Shown here: one piece after another, positions 17,534-27,900 of the stretch | How positions within the stretch are numbered: the first letter of the stretch is position 1 | Layout of the letters: every line of letters starts with the position of its first letter | Source: Akkermansiaceae bacterium | Lineage (GTDB): Bacteria; Verrucomicrobiota; Verrucomicrobiia; Verrucomicrobiales; Akkermansiaceae | Direction: 5' to 3' | NCBI GenBank assembly: GCA_905182405.1 | Contig: CAJJBQ010000001.1 | Span: 434,001-498,000, forward strand | DNA: 64,000 nucleotides | Notes under the pieces: model-generated | Databases searched by the model: none | What the model was told of the DNA's origin: nothing | The model's input: the letters and a program-made list of their open reading frames with translations, nothing else | Position numbers and translations under genes: made by a program

Positions 17534-19197
17534 GAAATCCATCCCGCACCGCCGCCCTCATCCTGCTGCTTTCCGGCCTGCCACTGCTCGCCCAGTGGAA
17601 AACGGAATCCTACGTCCTCAAGGGCGGCTGGAATGCCATCTATCTGCACGGCGCCGCCACCCACACCACTCCCGCCGAACTGTTTCAAAGCACGACCGTC
17701 TCGCAAGTCTGGCGCTGGAACCCGAATCCCAACCAAATCCAGTTCACCGAGTCACCCGCGGTCCCATCCGAATCTAGCAGCGAGTGGACCATCTGGAATC
17801 GCGACGACTTAGAAGAACAGAAACTCAGCGCGCTGGTCGGGCAGTCCGCCTATCTGGTTTTCTGCGACGGCGCCGCCTCCACCAGCAGCACGGTCAATAT
17901 CTTGCAACGGCCGCTGCCGCCCGCCGCGACTTGGCTCATCAGCGGCGCGAATTTCCTCGGTTTCCCGGCCGACACCGCGACCAAGCCGGTCATGACTTCC
18001 TATTTCGCCAGCTTACCCAAGGCCACCGCATCCCCCGCCAAGATTTATAAATACATCGGCGGCGACCTCGGTGAATTCAACCCGATACAAGTTCCCGCGA
18101 GTTCCGAGCGCATCGACCGCAACACCGCTTACTGGTTTGAAAGCGCCGTGGTCAGCGATTTCACCGCCCCGGTCGAATACGAGGTTCCCGGCACCAATGG
18201 CATCGCCTTCGGCCGCACCGCCACCTACGTTACCATGGGGGTGATGAACCGCACCTCCAGCGCGATCACTCTAACACTCGAGACCGAGGACTCCGAACCC
18301 GCGCCCGCCGGGGAAACCGGCATCACCGGTCCCGTGCCGCTGACTTACCGCACCTTCAACAGCACGAACAACAGCTATATGGAAACTCCGGTCACCGGCA
18401 GCTTCACCGTCTCGGTGCCTGCAAACGGCCGGCTCGATCTGCAGTTCGGCGTGGACCGCTCACAGATGTCCGATTCCTCCGAAGCGCTCTACGCCTCGTT
18501 TCTCCAAATCACCGACTCCGCCGGACTCAGCAAAGTGCGGATGCCAATGAGCGCCCAGATCGCCTCCAGCGCCGGACTGTGGATCGGCGAGGTCTCCGTC
18601 ACCCACGTCGGCAGCACCGTCCCCGGCAGCCCCGGCTCCACCACCACCCGCCCGTTTCCCCTGCGGATGATCGTGCATGTGGACGAGAACGGCCTCGCCC
18701 GTCTGCTCTCGCAGGTCTTTCTCGGTCCGCTCGCCTCCGGCCTAACCGGCGTCACTACCCGCGAGTCGCTGCTCCATCCCGAGCGCAAAGCGGAAGCCAT
18801 GCGCCTCATCTCCAGCCAGATGCCGCTGGACCGGGTCATCAGCGGCAGTGGCTCGTTTGCCGTCGGCAGCTCCCTAGACTATCAGGTGGACCTGGCGTTC
18901 GATGATCCGACCAATCCCTTCGTTCACCAGTACCATCCGGATCACGACAACCGCGACCCGAACCTGCTGCCACTCAGAGCCGGCGGCGAGAGCTACGACA
19001 TCACCCGCAACTGCACCTTTAGCTTCACCGAAACTCCGCCCGACGGCGGCAGCATCAGCGGCTGGGGCACTTCCGTCTATGGCGGCACTTACTCTGAAGT
19101 CATCAGAGGTCTCAACAAGACCACCCAGAATCTAACCACATCCGGCACTTTCAACTTCCGCCGCCTGTCGGAAATTGCCGATATCGCCATCGATTAA
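17530..19197 (+). CDS. Large secreted protein of unknown function
   Basis: 555 residues with a signal peptide (RTAALILLLSGLPLLAQW). No domain is recognised. Repeated beta-strand patterns with W/Y-rich edges (SYVLKGGWNAIYLHGAA; VSQVWRWNPNPNQIQF) suggest tandem immunoglobulin-like or jelly-roll folds. It overlaps the previous gene by four bases (ATGA), which indicates translational coupling and a shared transcript with the S74 protein 24 bp downstream. The reading frame is intact, unlike the giant gene further on. Confidence 0.7.
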   Translation: MRNPSRTAALILLLSGLPLLAQWKTESYVLKGGWNAIYLHGAATHTTPAELFQSTTVSQVWRWNPNPNQIQFTESPAVPSESSSEWTIWNRDDLEEQKLSALVGQSAYLVFCDGAASTSSTVNILQRPLPPAATWLISGANFLGFPADTATKPVMTSYFASLPKATASPAKIYKYIGGDLGEFNPIQVPASSERIDRNTAYWFESAVVSDFTAPVEYEVPGTNGIAFGRTATYVTMGVMNRTSSAITLTLETEDSEPAPAGETGITGPVPLTYRTFNSTNNSYMETPVTGSFTVSVPANGRLDLQFGVDRSQMSDSSEALYASFLQITDSAGLSKVRMPMSAQIASSAGLWIGEVSVTHVGSTVPGSPGSTTTRPFPLRMIVHVDENGLARLLSQVFLGPLASGLTGVTTRESLLHPERKAEAMRLISSQMPLDRVISGSGSFAVGSSLDYQVDLAFDDPTNPFVHQYHPDHDNRDPNLLPLRAGGESYDITRNCTFSFTETPPDGGSISGWGTSVYGGTYSEVIRGLNKTTQNLTTSGTFNFRRLSEIADIAID

Positions 19198-19221
19198 ACC
19201 CAACACCCATTTACCAACATC

Positions 19222-21222
19222 ATGAAAGTATCATCCCTCGCCCTTCTCCTGCTCGTCAGCTCGGCGGCCGTCTCTCTGGCTCAGACCTCGCAAGTGCCGA
19301 ATCTGCTCAGCTATCAAGCCAGCGTCACCAATGCCGCCGGCACCCCCATTGGCGCGTCGGCACCCGTCAACCGGACCGTCACCTTTCAGTTCTACACCAC
19401 CAGTACCGGCGGCACCCCCGTTTACGCGGAGTCGCAGGTTGTCACCATCGCCAACGGCGACTTCAGCGTCCTGCTGGGAAATGGCAACGGCGTGAGCGGA
19501 CTTCCCGGGCGGGTTGTACCTGCCTCGCCCATCCGCAGCCTCGCCTCCATCACCCTGAGCCCGCTCTATCTCGGCATCACCGTCGATGACGGCACCGCCG
19601 CTGTGGACGCGGAAATTTCCCCGCGCCAGGAGCTGGCCTCTGCCGCTTTCGCCACCCGTGCCCAGGTCGCCGAGGGCCTCGCCGACGGCAAACTCGCCAC
19701 CGGGATGGTCGCGGACTCCGCCATCACCACCGTGAAAATCGGCGGCAACCAGGTCACCACCGCCAAGATCGCCGACGCTAACATCACCACCGCCAAGCTC
19801 GCCACCGGCAGCGTGACCCTCGACAAGCTCGACACCACGGCCATCGGCGTTTGGACCCCTAACGGACCGAACATCTACCGCACCAGCGGCAATGTCGGAA
19901 TCGGCCAGCCAAGCCCGAGTCACCCGCTCAATTTCGCCAATGCCTTAGGTAATAAAATCTCGCTCTATGGCAATAGTGCCAACCACATGGGCTTAGGCAT
20001 TCAACCCAATTTGCTCCAGATTTATACAAGCCAGGTCGCCGAGGATGTCGCTTTCGGCTATGGGTCCTCCACCGCCTTCACCGAGACCATGCGCATCAAA
20101 GGCAATGGAAATCTGGGAATCGGAACCAACAGCCCCGCCTCCAAGCTCCACATCAGCGGCGGCAGCGCCATCATAGACAGCGACGGAAGCACTTCGGTGG
20201 CAGTCCTCCGGGGCGGAGGCGTTGGCGGGGCGGAACTTGCCGTCGCCGGGGGAGCTGGAGCATACTCCACCTCCGCCGCCACCAATGACGCGGTTGTGCG
20301 CTCGCTGAGCGGTAAACTCCACCTGCAATCTGGAAACGGCGCGGCCGCGATCACGGTCGATGCCGCCAACAAGGTCGGCATGGGCACGATCAGCCCCGTC
20401 AACAAACTCGACATCCGCGGCAAACTAAGTGTCGGGGATGCCCAGCCCGACGCCGGTTACAATGGCGCCTTGCAGATCACCCGCGGCCCGTCGGCGGCGC
20501 AGCATATCAATATGGTGCGAACCGGCAATGCGGCATGGTCCCTCGGCTATGTCGCCAACACGAACACCTTCGGGATCGGTGGTGGCGTCACCACGGACAG
20601 TGACTTCAACCCCACCTTCCGAATGGACACCAACGGAAGGACCATGATCAACACGACCAATTCGTCGCAGGGCGATTTGAGCGTCGGGACCGGAGGCTTA
20701 GTCTCTGTAGGCAGCTACGCGGGATCGCCTGGCTATATGCGGATGCGATATTCTAACGATGGCCGCATTATGTTCGACGCCTTTAACACCGCCCTCGGTC
20801 CTCAAGAATGGAGAGGGTTTAGTTATAATGGCAACAACGATCTCGACTGGCAGTCCGACCGTCGTCTCAAGAAGAACATCGTGGACGCCGAGCCGATGTT
20901 GGACCGCCTGATGCAACTCCCCTTCCGCCGTTACCAGTGGAAAAGCTCGATCAACCCGAGCATCTCCTCCGAATTCGGCGTGATTGCTCAAGAAGTCAAG
21001 CCGCTTTTTCCTGATCTCATTGGCAAGGGTGAAGACGGCTACATGACAGTGGGATATACCAGCTTCGCCACCATCGCGTGCAAAACGATCCAAGAACTCA
21101 AGATCGAGAAGGACCGCGAAATCGACGAGCTCCGCGGAGACTTGGACCGAAAAGACGCTGAACTCGCCGACCTCAGCGCCCGCCTCCTCGCCTTGGAAAA
21201 ACTCGTGAGTGGCAGTCGCTAA
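19222..21222 (+). CDS. Secreted tail-fibre-like protein with C-terminal Peptidase_S74 chaperone
   Basis: 666 residues. A signal peptide (KVSSLALLLLVSSAAVSLAQ) precedes an N-terminal beta domain ending near residue 145. Next is a low-complexity shaft (TTAKIADANITTAKLATGS) and a long region of short beta repeats (NVGIGQPSPSHPLNFANA; NLGIGTNSPASKLHISGG) typical of trimeric fibres. S545-D-R-R-L-K550-K-N marks the S74 intramolecular chaperone: Ser and Lys are spaced i/i+5, as in the endosialidase CIMCD catalytic dyad. A terminal coiled coil (IQELKIEKDREIDELRGDLD) follows. In phages this domain trimerises fibres and then cleaves itself off. Here it suggests a secreted trimeric fibre made with the giant protein downstream. 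Confidence 0.88.
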   Translation: MKVSSLALLLLVSSAAVSLAQTSQVPNLLSYQASVTNAAGTPIGASAPVNRTVTFQFYTTSTGGTPVYAESQVVTIANGDFSVLLGNGNGVSGLPGRVVPASPIRSLASITLSPLYLGITVDDGTAAVDAEISPRQELASAAFATRAQVAEGLADGKLATGMVADSAITTVKIGGNQVTTAKIADANITTAKLATGSVTLDKLDTTAIGVWTPNGPNIYRTSGNVGIGQPSPSHPLNFANALGNKISLYGNSANHMGLGIQPNLLQIYTSQVAEDVAFGYGSSTAFTETMRIKGNGNLGIGTNSPASKLHISGGSAIIDSDGSTSVAVLRGGGVGGAELAVAGGAGAYSTSAATNDAVVRSLSGKLHLQSGNGAAAITVDAANKVGMGTISPVNKLDIRGKLSVGDAQPDAGYNGALQITRGPSAAQHINMVRTGNAAWSLGYVANTNTFGIGGGVTTDSDFNPTFRMDTNGRTMINTTNSSQGDLSVGTGGLVSVGSYAGSPGYMRMRYSNDGRIMFDAFNTALGPQEWRGFSYNGNNDLDWQSDRRLKKNIVDAEPMLDRLMQLPFRRYQWKSSINPSISSEFGVIAQEVKPLFPDLIGKGEDGYMTVGYTSFATIACKTIQELKIEKDREIDELRGDLDRKDAELADLSARLLALEKLVSGSR

Positions 21223-21269
21223 CACCTGCCGTTTTCCGCTGCTTCCCAATCTCCAACCAGAAAATTGCC

Positions 21270-24200
21270 TTGAAACGATACTTCACTTGCTTTCGACCCA
21301 CGAACCCGGGCGGTTGGCTCTGCTCCCTCATCGGAATCGCAGCGATTGCGATCTCGCCCACCGCGCTGGGCCAGTTTGAAATCGAGGGCAAGGTAGAGAA
21401 CAAGCTCACTTATCGCGGCGACGGCATCCCCAGCGGCAGCGGTGGCACGCCCAGCGGCGCGCCGACGATCACCCCGCAGTTTTCCAACGTATTAGAAACA
21501 AGTGCCACCAGCGGGCCCATCTCGACCTCGGCAGATCCACTGGTTGCCTTTCCCTCCTCACCCGCCGTCGTCCTCAAACGCTCCAGCCTCGGAAACACCT
21601 TTTCCTCCGGCGTCCCCGCCTATTTCATTGGCGACCGGATCGAGCTCCCGCTCGCCTACATCACCCCCGCCGGAACAAGCGTCGCCTCCACCTCTGACTT
21701 CTGGCGCGCGGAGCCCGTCCGCCCCGGGGAAATCGTCATCAACCCCAACGGCCAGCCGCTCAAGGATTCGTCCGGCGCGCTGATCGCGAATGATGGAGGA
21801 GTCCTCGTGCCCAGCCTCGCGACCGGAAGTTATGAGAACTTCTATTATAGCCCCCACGCCGCCCAGGTTTTCGCCAACCAACCGGGACAGGTGCAAATCT
21901 GGTGGCGCTCCCTGCTGCCAAACGCTAGCAACGAGTATGTCCTGGTGAAGGATACTTTCGCCGTCTCCTCGTCCACCTCCCGCCCGATCCGGCAGTTTTT
22001 CTGGACCGAAAAAAGTTTCAACGGCCCGCCCATCAGCATTCCCAGCGGCCGCATCGTCACCGTAAACCCGGTCTTCAGCAACGTCTTCCCCTCATCCGTC
22101 AGCGAGGAATACGTGGCGGTGGGATCCTCCACTCCCGCCGATCCCGACGCCCAGCCCGCCGAGGAACTGCGCACCGTGTGGTTCGAAAAAAACACCGGCA
22201 TTGGCTCCCTCCGCGCCTACAACATCACCGGTCGGATTCTTGTCGAATACCTCGGCGAACTCGGCGAGGACGGAACCCACGAGTTCCTCGGCGCCGACGT
22301 GGTTGAAATTTCAAAGGCATCTCCCTTCTCAACGCTATCGGTCAACCTGGGCAATGAAATCCGCCCCGCCGCCAACGACCCGAAACTGGTCGCCCTCCCG
22401 GTGGTAACCGACGCCTCCGGCACTGTCTCGTTCTACGGCAGCGTCTCCCGTCCCGACGGCAGCCTCGCTTATTATGCCGAGCAGGAAAACGCCCTCGAAG
22501 ATCGCGTGGTCTTCTATTGGTTGGAAAAATCCGATGCGGCGATTGTTCCCGTTTCTGGAGACGCACCGGGCCTGGAAATCGACTGGCCGAAATACCTTCA
22601 CAAATACCTGCAGGTCTGGCCCACCGATGTCGCCGCCTTCGCCCATTATACCATCCCCGGCGGCGGCAGCTCGCTTGACAACGGCACCGGCCTCAAGTTC
22701 GAGGGCGGCACCATCCCGACCCTCGTCTATCAAGATGATCCGGCCCAGGGCGAGGCCTCGATCGACAGCACCAGCCAAAGACTGTTAGTCGTCCCGACTG
22801 GCGACCAAGCGAACCGCGCGCTCCTCAAGTTCAGCGGAGATAACGGTTCAGTCTGGTATGTGCCTCTGCTCACCCAAGTCGAAGGCCGCACTGGCTTCCT
22901 CGAAAGCGACAGTCTCGGCCAGCTAACAGGCCAAGCCTATGTCGGCGAGCGCATTGAGCGCCCCTCCACGGATTACAGTCTCGCCGGCTATGTTGCCGCC
23001 GGCAGCTCCCACTCGCCAAATGCTTATATCAATCCCTTCACCGCCGGCATCAGCGAAGCTGAAAAAGGCGCCATCATTCCCGTCAACGCCCTTCCGGGAG
23101 ATGGAAACGCCCTGAAAATCTGGTGGTTCAAACGGGTCGCCGCACCGTCGAGCGAGTTCACCGATTTTTACACCCCGGCGAAAATCGGCACCTACTCGTT
23201 GGATTACCGCCGCTCGTTGTTAGTCGATCAGGAAGACTTCGAGGGGACGGTCACCGGCTGGACGAACAACCTGACCTCCGTGGGTCCCGCAGGCGGCTAT
23301 CTCGGAAGGTTAGCAAAATCCACCGGTGTCGCCACCGAAAAAACCTTCTCGGTCGATGGCAGCGGATCCACCGGCGTCTCCATCAACTTCACCTTCCATC
23401 GCATCGATTCCTGGGACGCGAACGAGAAATTCCAAGTGTATCTCAATGACCAAAAGTTGATTGATCAAACGTTCCCATACACCGAGGTCACCGACGTGAT
23501 CGAGCAAAGCGGTTATTTCGAGAACCGCGCTTACTCTTGGAGCATCACCCCGGTCGCAGGCAGCTACGGGAATTTTCTGGGAGAATTTTGGAACGACCAA
23601 AGTTTCCGGGTGCAAATCCAAGCCGGCTCCCTGGAAAATGTGCCGCTCAGCAGTTTGAAGCTCGGCTTCAGCACCAACTTGGATACAGGGATCAGCGACG
23701 AGTCCTTCGGCATCGACGACCTCACGCTCGAAGTGCCGCTTCCCCAGCAGATTGTCATGGCTTCGAACAAAGGCACCGGCAGCCTGGCTTCCGCCGTCGC
23801 CGCGGGCACCATCTACAACCAGCCGGATGTTAGTAAAATCGGCTACAACCCGAATGAGGAACATGCCATCCTGCTTGGCGGCCAAGGCTATGCCCTGCGC
23901 GACGACCTCAACCTCACTGATAGCTCGGCGGCAGCTGCGGTCGGCAGCGCCTTCACCTCGCTGCCCCGCGTCCTGATCGAATACACGGACTCCATCGACA
24001 AGCGCCCCGCGATTTCCGTTTATGAAGTTCTTCGCGAGAATGCCTTCTATAAGTTCTCCTATGGCATCACCGCGGGCACCATTCTCAACTCGCCGATGCC
24101 GATGCCGCTCCTGCCACTCCCCGTGGACCCCGCGACCGGGCTGAGCAAAAACCTCGAAGTGGCCTCGCCGATTGACGTGACTCCCGAAGCCCTGGCAGCC

Positions 24201-24401
24201 GGGGCTCCATCCCTCTACGGGAAATTCAGTTTCAAGGACCGCAAAGGCTACGACTGGATCTACCGCGGTCCCCATGCCGGCGGCACTCCATCACTGGGCA
24301 TGCAATTTTACTATCCGATGCAGACGAGCTTCGTTTTCCCGAACCGCGTGCAACCCGCCGAAGGGGACGCCCCTGCCCTTCCTCCGTCCCATCAGCGATG
24401 A
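21270..24401 (+). CDS. N-terminal piece of the giant TcA-like protein
   Basis: 1,043 codons from a TTG start. The start choice is uncertain, but the leader CSLIGIAAIAISPTALGQFE follows at once. Features are beta-rich blocks with repeated 'VWFEKN', 'VFYWLEKSD' and 'IWWFKRV' strands, each followed by a helix or turn. They look like a repeated ~250-residue unit (about 22170, 22515 and 23115). A lectin-like segment (VDQEDFEGTVTGWTNNL ... FGIDDLTLEV, 23220-23740) looks like a concanavalin/MAM-type domain. The last 15 codons (after about 24360) are out of the ancestral frame. Confidence 0.7.
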   Translation: MKRYFTCFRPTNPGGWLCSLIGIAAIAISPTALGQFEIEGKVENKLTYRGDGIPSGSGGTPSGAPTITPQFSNVLETSATSGPISTSADPLVAFPSSPAVVLKRSSLGNTFSSGVPAYFIGDRIELPLAYITPAGTSVASTSDFWRAEPVRPGEIVINPNGQPLKDSSGALIANDGGVLVPSLATGSYENFYYSPHAAQVFANQPGQVQIWWRSLLPNASNEYVLVKDTFAVSSSTSRPIRQFFWTEKSFNGPPISIPSGRIVTVNPVFSNVFPSSVSEEYVAVGSSTPADPDAQPAEELRTVWFEKNTGIGSLRAYNITGRILVEYLGELGEDGTHEFLGADVVEISKASPFSTLSVNLGNEIRPAANDPKLVALPVVTDASGTVSFYGSVSRPDGSLAYYAEQENALEDRVVFYWLEKSDAAIVPVSGDAPGLEIDWPKYLHKYLQVWPTDVAAFAHYTIPGGGSSLDNGTGLKFEGGTIPTLVYQDDPAQGEASIDSTSQRLLVVPTGDQANRALLKFSGDNGSVWYVPLLTQVEGRTGFLESDSLGQLTGQAYVGERIERPSTDYSLAGYVAAGSSHSPNAYINPFTAGISEAEKGAIIPVNALPGDGNALKIWWFKRVAAPSSEFTDFYTPAKIGTYSLDYRRSLLVDQEDFEGTVTGWTNNLTSVGPAGGYLGRLAKSTGVATEKTFSVDGSGSTGVSINFTFHRIDSWDANEKFQVYLNDQKLIDQTFPYTEVTDVIEQSGYFENRAYSWSITPVAGSYGNFLGEFWNDQSFRVQIQAGSLENVPLSSLKLGFSTNLDTGISDESFGIDDLTLEVPLPQQIVMASNKGTGSLASAVAAGTIYNQPDVSKIGYNPNEEHAILLGGQGYALRDDLNLTDSSAAAAVGSAFTSLPRVLIEYTDSIDKRPAISVYEVLRENAFYKFSYGITAGTILNSPMPMPLLPLPVDPATGLSKNLEVASPIDVTPEALAAGAPSLYGKFSFKDRKGYDWIYRGPHAGGTPSLGMQFYYPMQTSFVFPNRVQPAEGDAPALPPSHQR

Positions 24402-24946
24402 CGCTTATGTGGGAGATCCCGTGTTAGGCACTCCCCTCACCGTGGCCTATTTCCCCGTCTGGCCCACCAGTCCGCCCACCATGAGCGTGGGTGAGACCCT
24501 CGCCATGCCGAAGCGCGGCCTGCCGGCCGTTCGCGGCCAGAAAAGCGCCAATGTGCTCTACCAGCAATCCGTCGCGCAGTCCGGCACCACCAAGGAAAGC
24601 GCCGTCCTGCACGACCCGACGCGCTCCAAGTCGGTCTTGCTCAACGCCGGCTCGGTCGGCCTGAAGACCCTGCCCGTCTCCATCGCCACCACCCAGGACA
24701 AGGGGAAAACCTACTTCCAGCTGCTCCCTCCCCACTTGCAGCAGCGCGTTTACTTCGACCCGAACATCGGCGACATCGGGGCCGTGGTCCTGATCGGCGA
24801 GTTCGTGGACGAAACCGCGGGCGAAGACTACATCCACCTCAACGCGCTCAGCCCGGAAGACACGCAGGTCATGAAGGACCTCGTGGCTCCCAGACGACGG
24901 CGAGTCCCAGAATTGGTATCGCGCCGTCGACGGCCTCGCCACGCTG

Positions 24947-27900
24947 GTGGAAACCTTCAAAGAAGACCCGAACAAGCGGGGAACCTATATTCCAGATACT
25001 ACGCTCAGCTATACCGTCAACAGCGATAGCCTCGCCATCGTCACGAACTCGGACACCGCGGTGGATAGTTATGCCCTGACCGCCAATGGCGCGGGAGCGG
25101 GTTACGTCACTCTTCTCTTCGGTAATGGCGAGGCCTTCACCCCCAAGGGGGATCCCGTGGAGATGCAGATCATCCAAGTGGTGCCGCAGCTCTACACCGG
25201 CGATCTGAAAACCCTCGTCGCCTCGAATCCTCTCGATGAGCAGACCACCCTCCGCCACAGCGGCGACTTCGCCGCCCGCCCGGGGAACTATGAGTTCGAG
25301 TGGCGTTACGCAACGCCGGTCGATGGCGTGGCTCCCCTCACCTATCAAACCGAGATGACCACAGCGCTCGGGAATGTCGCTGAATGGAATTCGAAGACCA
25401 ACCCAAGCAACCTGCTGCCCGAGGACTCCGAATACACCACCAGCACCTACACACTCCCGCGCTCGATCAGCGTCAATGACCCTGGCTACACCACGGGTTC
25501 CGGCCTGCCCGGCATCGTGGTCAAAGCCGCCCAAACCGTGCACTACAGCTCGGGAAACCAAGGCGAGGCGATCTTCAGTGCCGACCTCAGCGCGCTCGAC
25601 GGCTTCGTGCTTTATGTGAACGGGGTTCCGGTTTTGGCCTCCCGCATGCCGGCGGGAATCCCCGTGCCGGGAAACCTGACCCCGGTGGACGGATTGTCCG
25701 GCTTGTCGGACGAAGGACTCACCTATCAGTATCGCGTCCCCTCGTCGGTCTTCACCACCACGGAGAACCGGATCGAGGTCGCCCTCTACTCCAGCGCCGC
25801 TCCAGGCACCACACCCACCGTCCAAACCAACCTCCGTCTCGAGCTCACCTCCAGCGTCGACAAGGTGGACCCCGCCGTTTACGCAGCCTCGCCATGGCTC
25901 CGTCCTAGTGGAACACTCACCAACGTCGCGATCGTCGGCGGCAGCGCGGACTCGCCGCTTGGAAATCCCTTGCTTCTATTCAGCGACAACTACTTCACCA
26001 TGCGTTACCGCACCTTGCCCGGCAGCGGCAACGTCGCCGGTGAAGGCTGGAGCAATTGGATGGAGCCCAAGCTCGTCATGAGTTGGATCAAGCGCGCGCT
26101 CGACGGCATCAATCCGTTCAACCAGCGCAACGATGACCTTTTCAACAATCCGGTCAGCACCGACGTCAGCATGCTCACCCAGGCCGGAACCCGCTGGGAG
26201 GGTGATGTCGCGCTCAACATCGATACCATCGAAGACTTCGGACTCATCGAAATTTACGAGACCCTGCTCAACCGCGCCAAGAAGCTCAGCATCGACGCCG
26301 GCTACGACGATGCCGGGACCAACGACACCCTCCTGTTGACCGCGGGCTATCTATCGGATCTCTACGTCATCGTCGGCAACGAGGCTGCGGACGATGCGGA
26401 CAACCCCACCATCGCCATCGACGGATCGATCGAGTCCAGCGAAGTGGAAACCTCGCGCTTTTCCTTCGAAGGTCAGATACCAACACTCATCGAGGAAGAA
26501 TTGGCACTCTTGGCCGGCCGCGATGACTTCCTCAGTCCGAGCGTGACCACCGCCCCGGCCTACAACCGGCTTTACTGGAACTACACTAACGGCATCAACT
26601 CCGGTGAGTCAATCTATGCCATCAACTACAACATCAAGGAAAAGGCCGGTGCCGACACGGCCGACGGAACGATCGATGCGGATGATGCCCAGCACATGTT
26701 TCCTCAAGGTCATGGCGATGCCTACGGCCATTACCTCACCGCTCTGACTGGTTACTACAAGCTGCTCACCTCCGACAGCTTCACCTGGATTCCAAGAAGC
26801 GAGGGTGTCGATGTTCTCGGCCAGACCGTGCAGGTGGACTATCAGGACGAGCGCAAGTTCGCTGCCGCCGCCGCGAGTGTCGCCCGCAGCTCGTCCCGGA
26901 TCCTCGACCTCACCGCGCGGATCTCGTACCGCGATGATCCCGGCACCGGCTGGGCGCACATGCGGGACAACACGGAAAACAGCGCGACCGGCATCCGACG
27001 CCAGCGGGGCTCCGACGAGTGGGCCGCGCGCGGCGGCCAGGGGGCTTACCTTCACTGGATCAGTGCCAACGCGATGCTGCCGGATATCGATGACAATCCC
27101 AACCACACCGGCATCCAGATCATCGACCGCAGCACCGTTCCCGAGATCCCGGAAATCGTTGCCAGCGCGATCAATATCCAATCCAACCTGGACGCCCAGT
27201 GCGCGCACCTCAATCCGCTGGGCCTCGCCAAGGGCGCCATCGCCTTTGATATCTCCTCTTCCGAGCTCAAGTCGGGCGCATCCCACTTTGAGCAAATCTA
27301 TGCCCGAGCCCTGCGTGCCAACCTCAATGCCAAGGCCGCGTTCGACCAAGCCAGCGCGATGAACCGCCAGCTCCGCCAGCAAAACAACTCGCTCGACGAC
27401 TACAACCTCGCCGTGGACGATCAGGAGCGCGCCTACGAATACGAGTTGGTCACGCTCTTCGGCAGCGCCTACCCGAACGATGTCGGTCCGGGAAAACTAT
27501 ACTCGCAAGGTTACGAAGGGCCGGACCTTTATCACTACTGGCTGATCGACCGCCCCTCGGTCGTGACCAACACCGAGCAGACCGTCACCGTCAATTTCCG
27601 TGAGCCGGTAAACATGGACCCGTTTGTGGAATGGTCGCTGGACAACACCTATCAGAAAATCACCGATCCGGTCCAGTATGTGAACCGTCAGATGGACATC
27701 GTTCCGCACCAGCTCATGCAGTTCGCCGCATCGGGAAGTGGCAGCCGCCGCGATCCGGGCGAGATCCAGAGTGCCTTGCTCAATGTCTATCAGGCACAGG
27801 TCGGCTCCCGCGAGGCCGCCAACAAGCTGGATAGCCTATCCGCCCAATTCGAGCGCGACTATCAGCTCTTTACCGAGTTCCGGACCACTTATGACGACGC

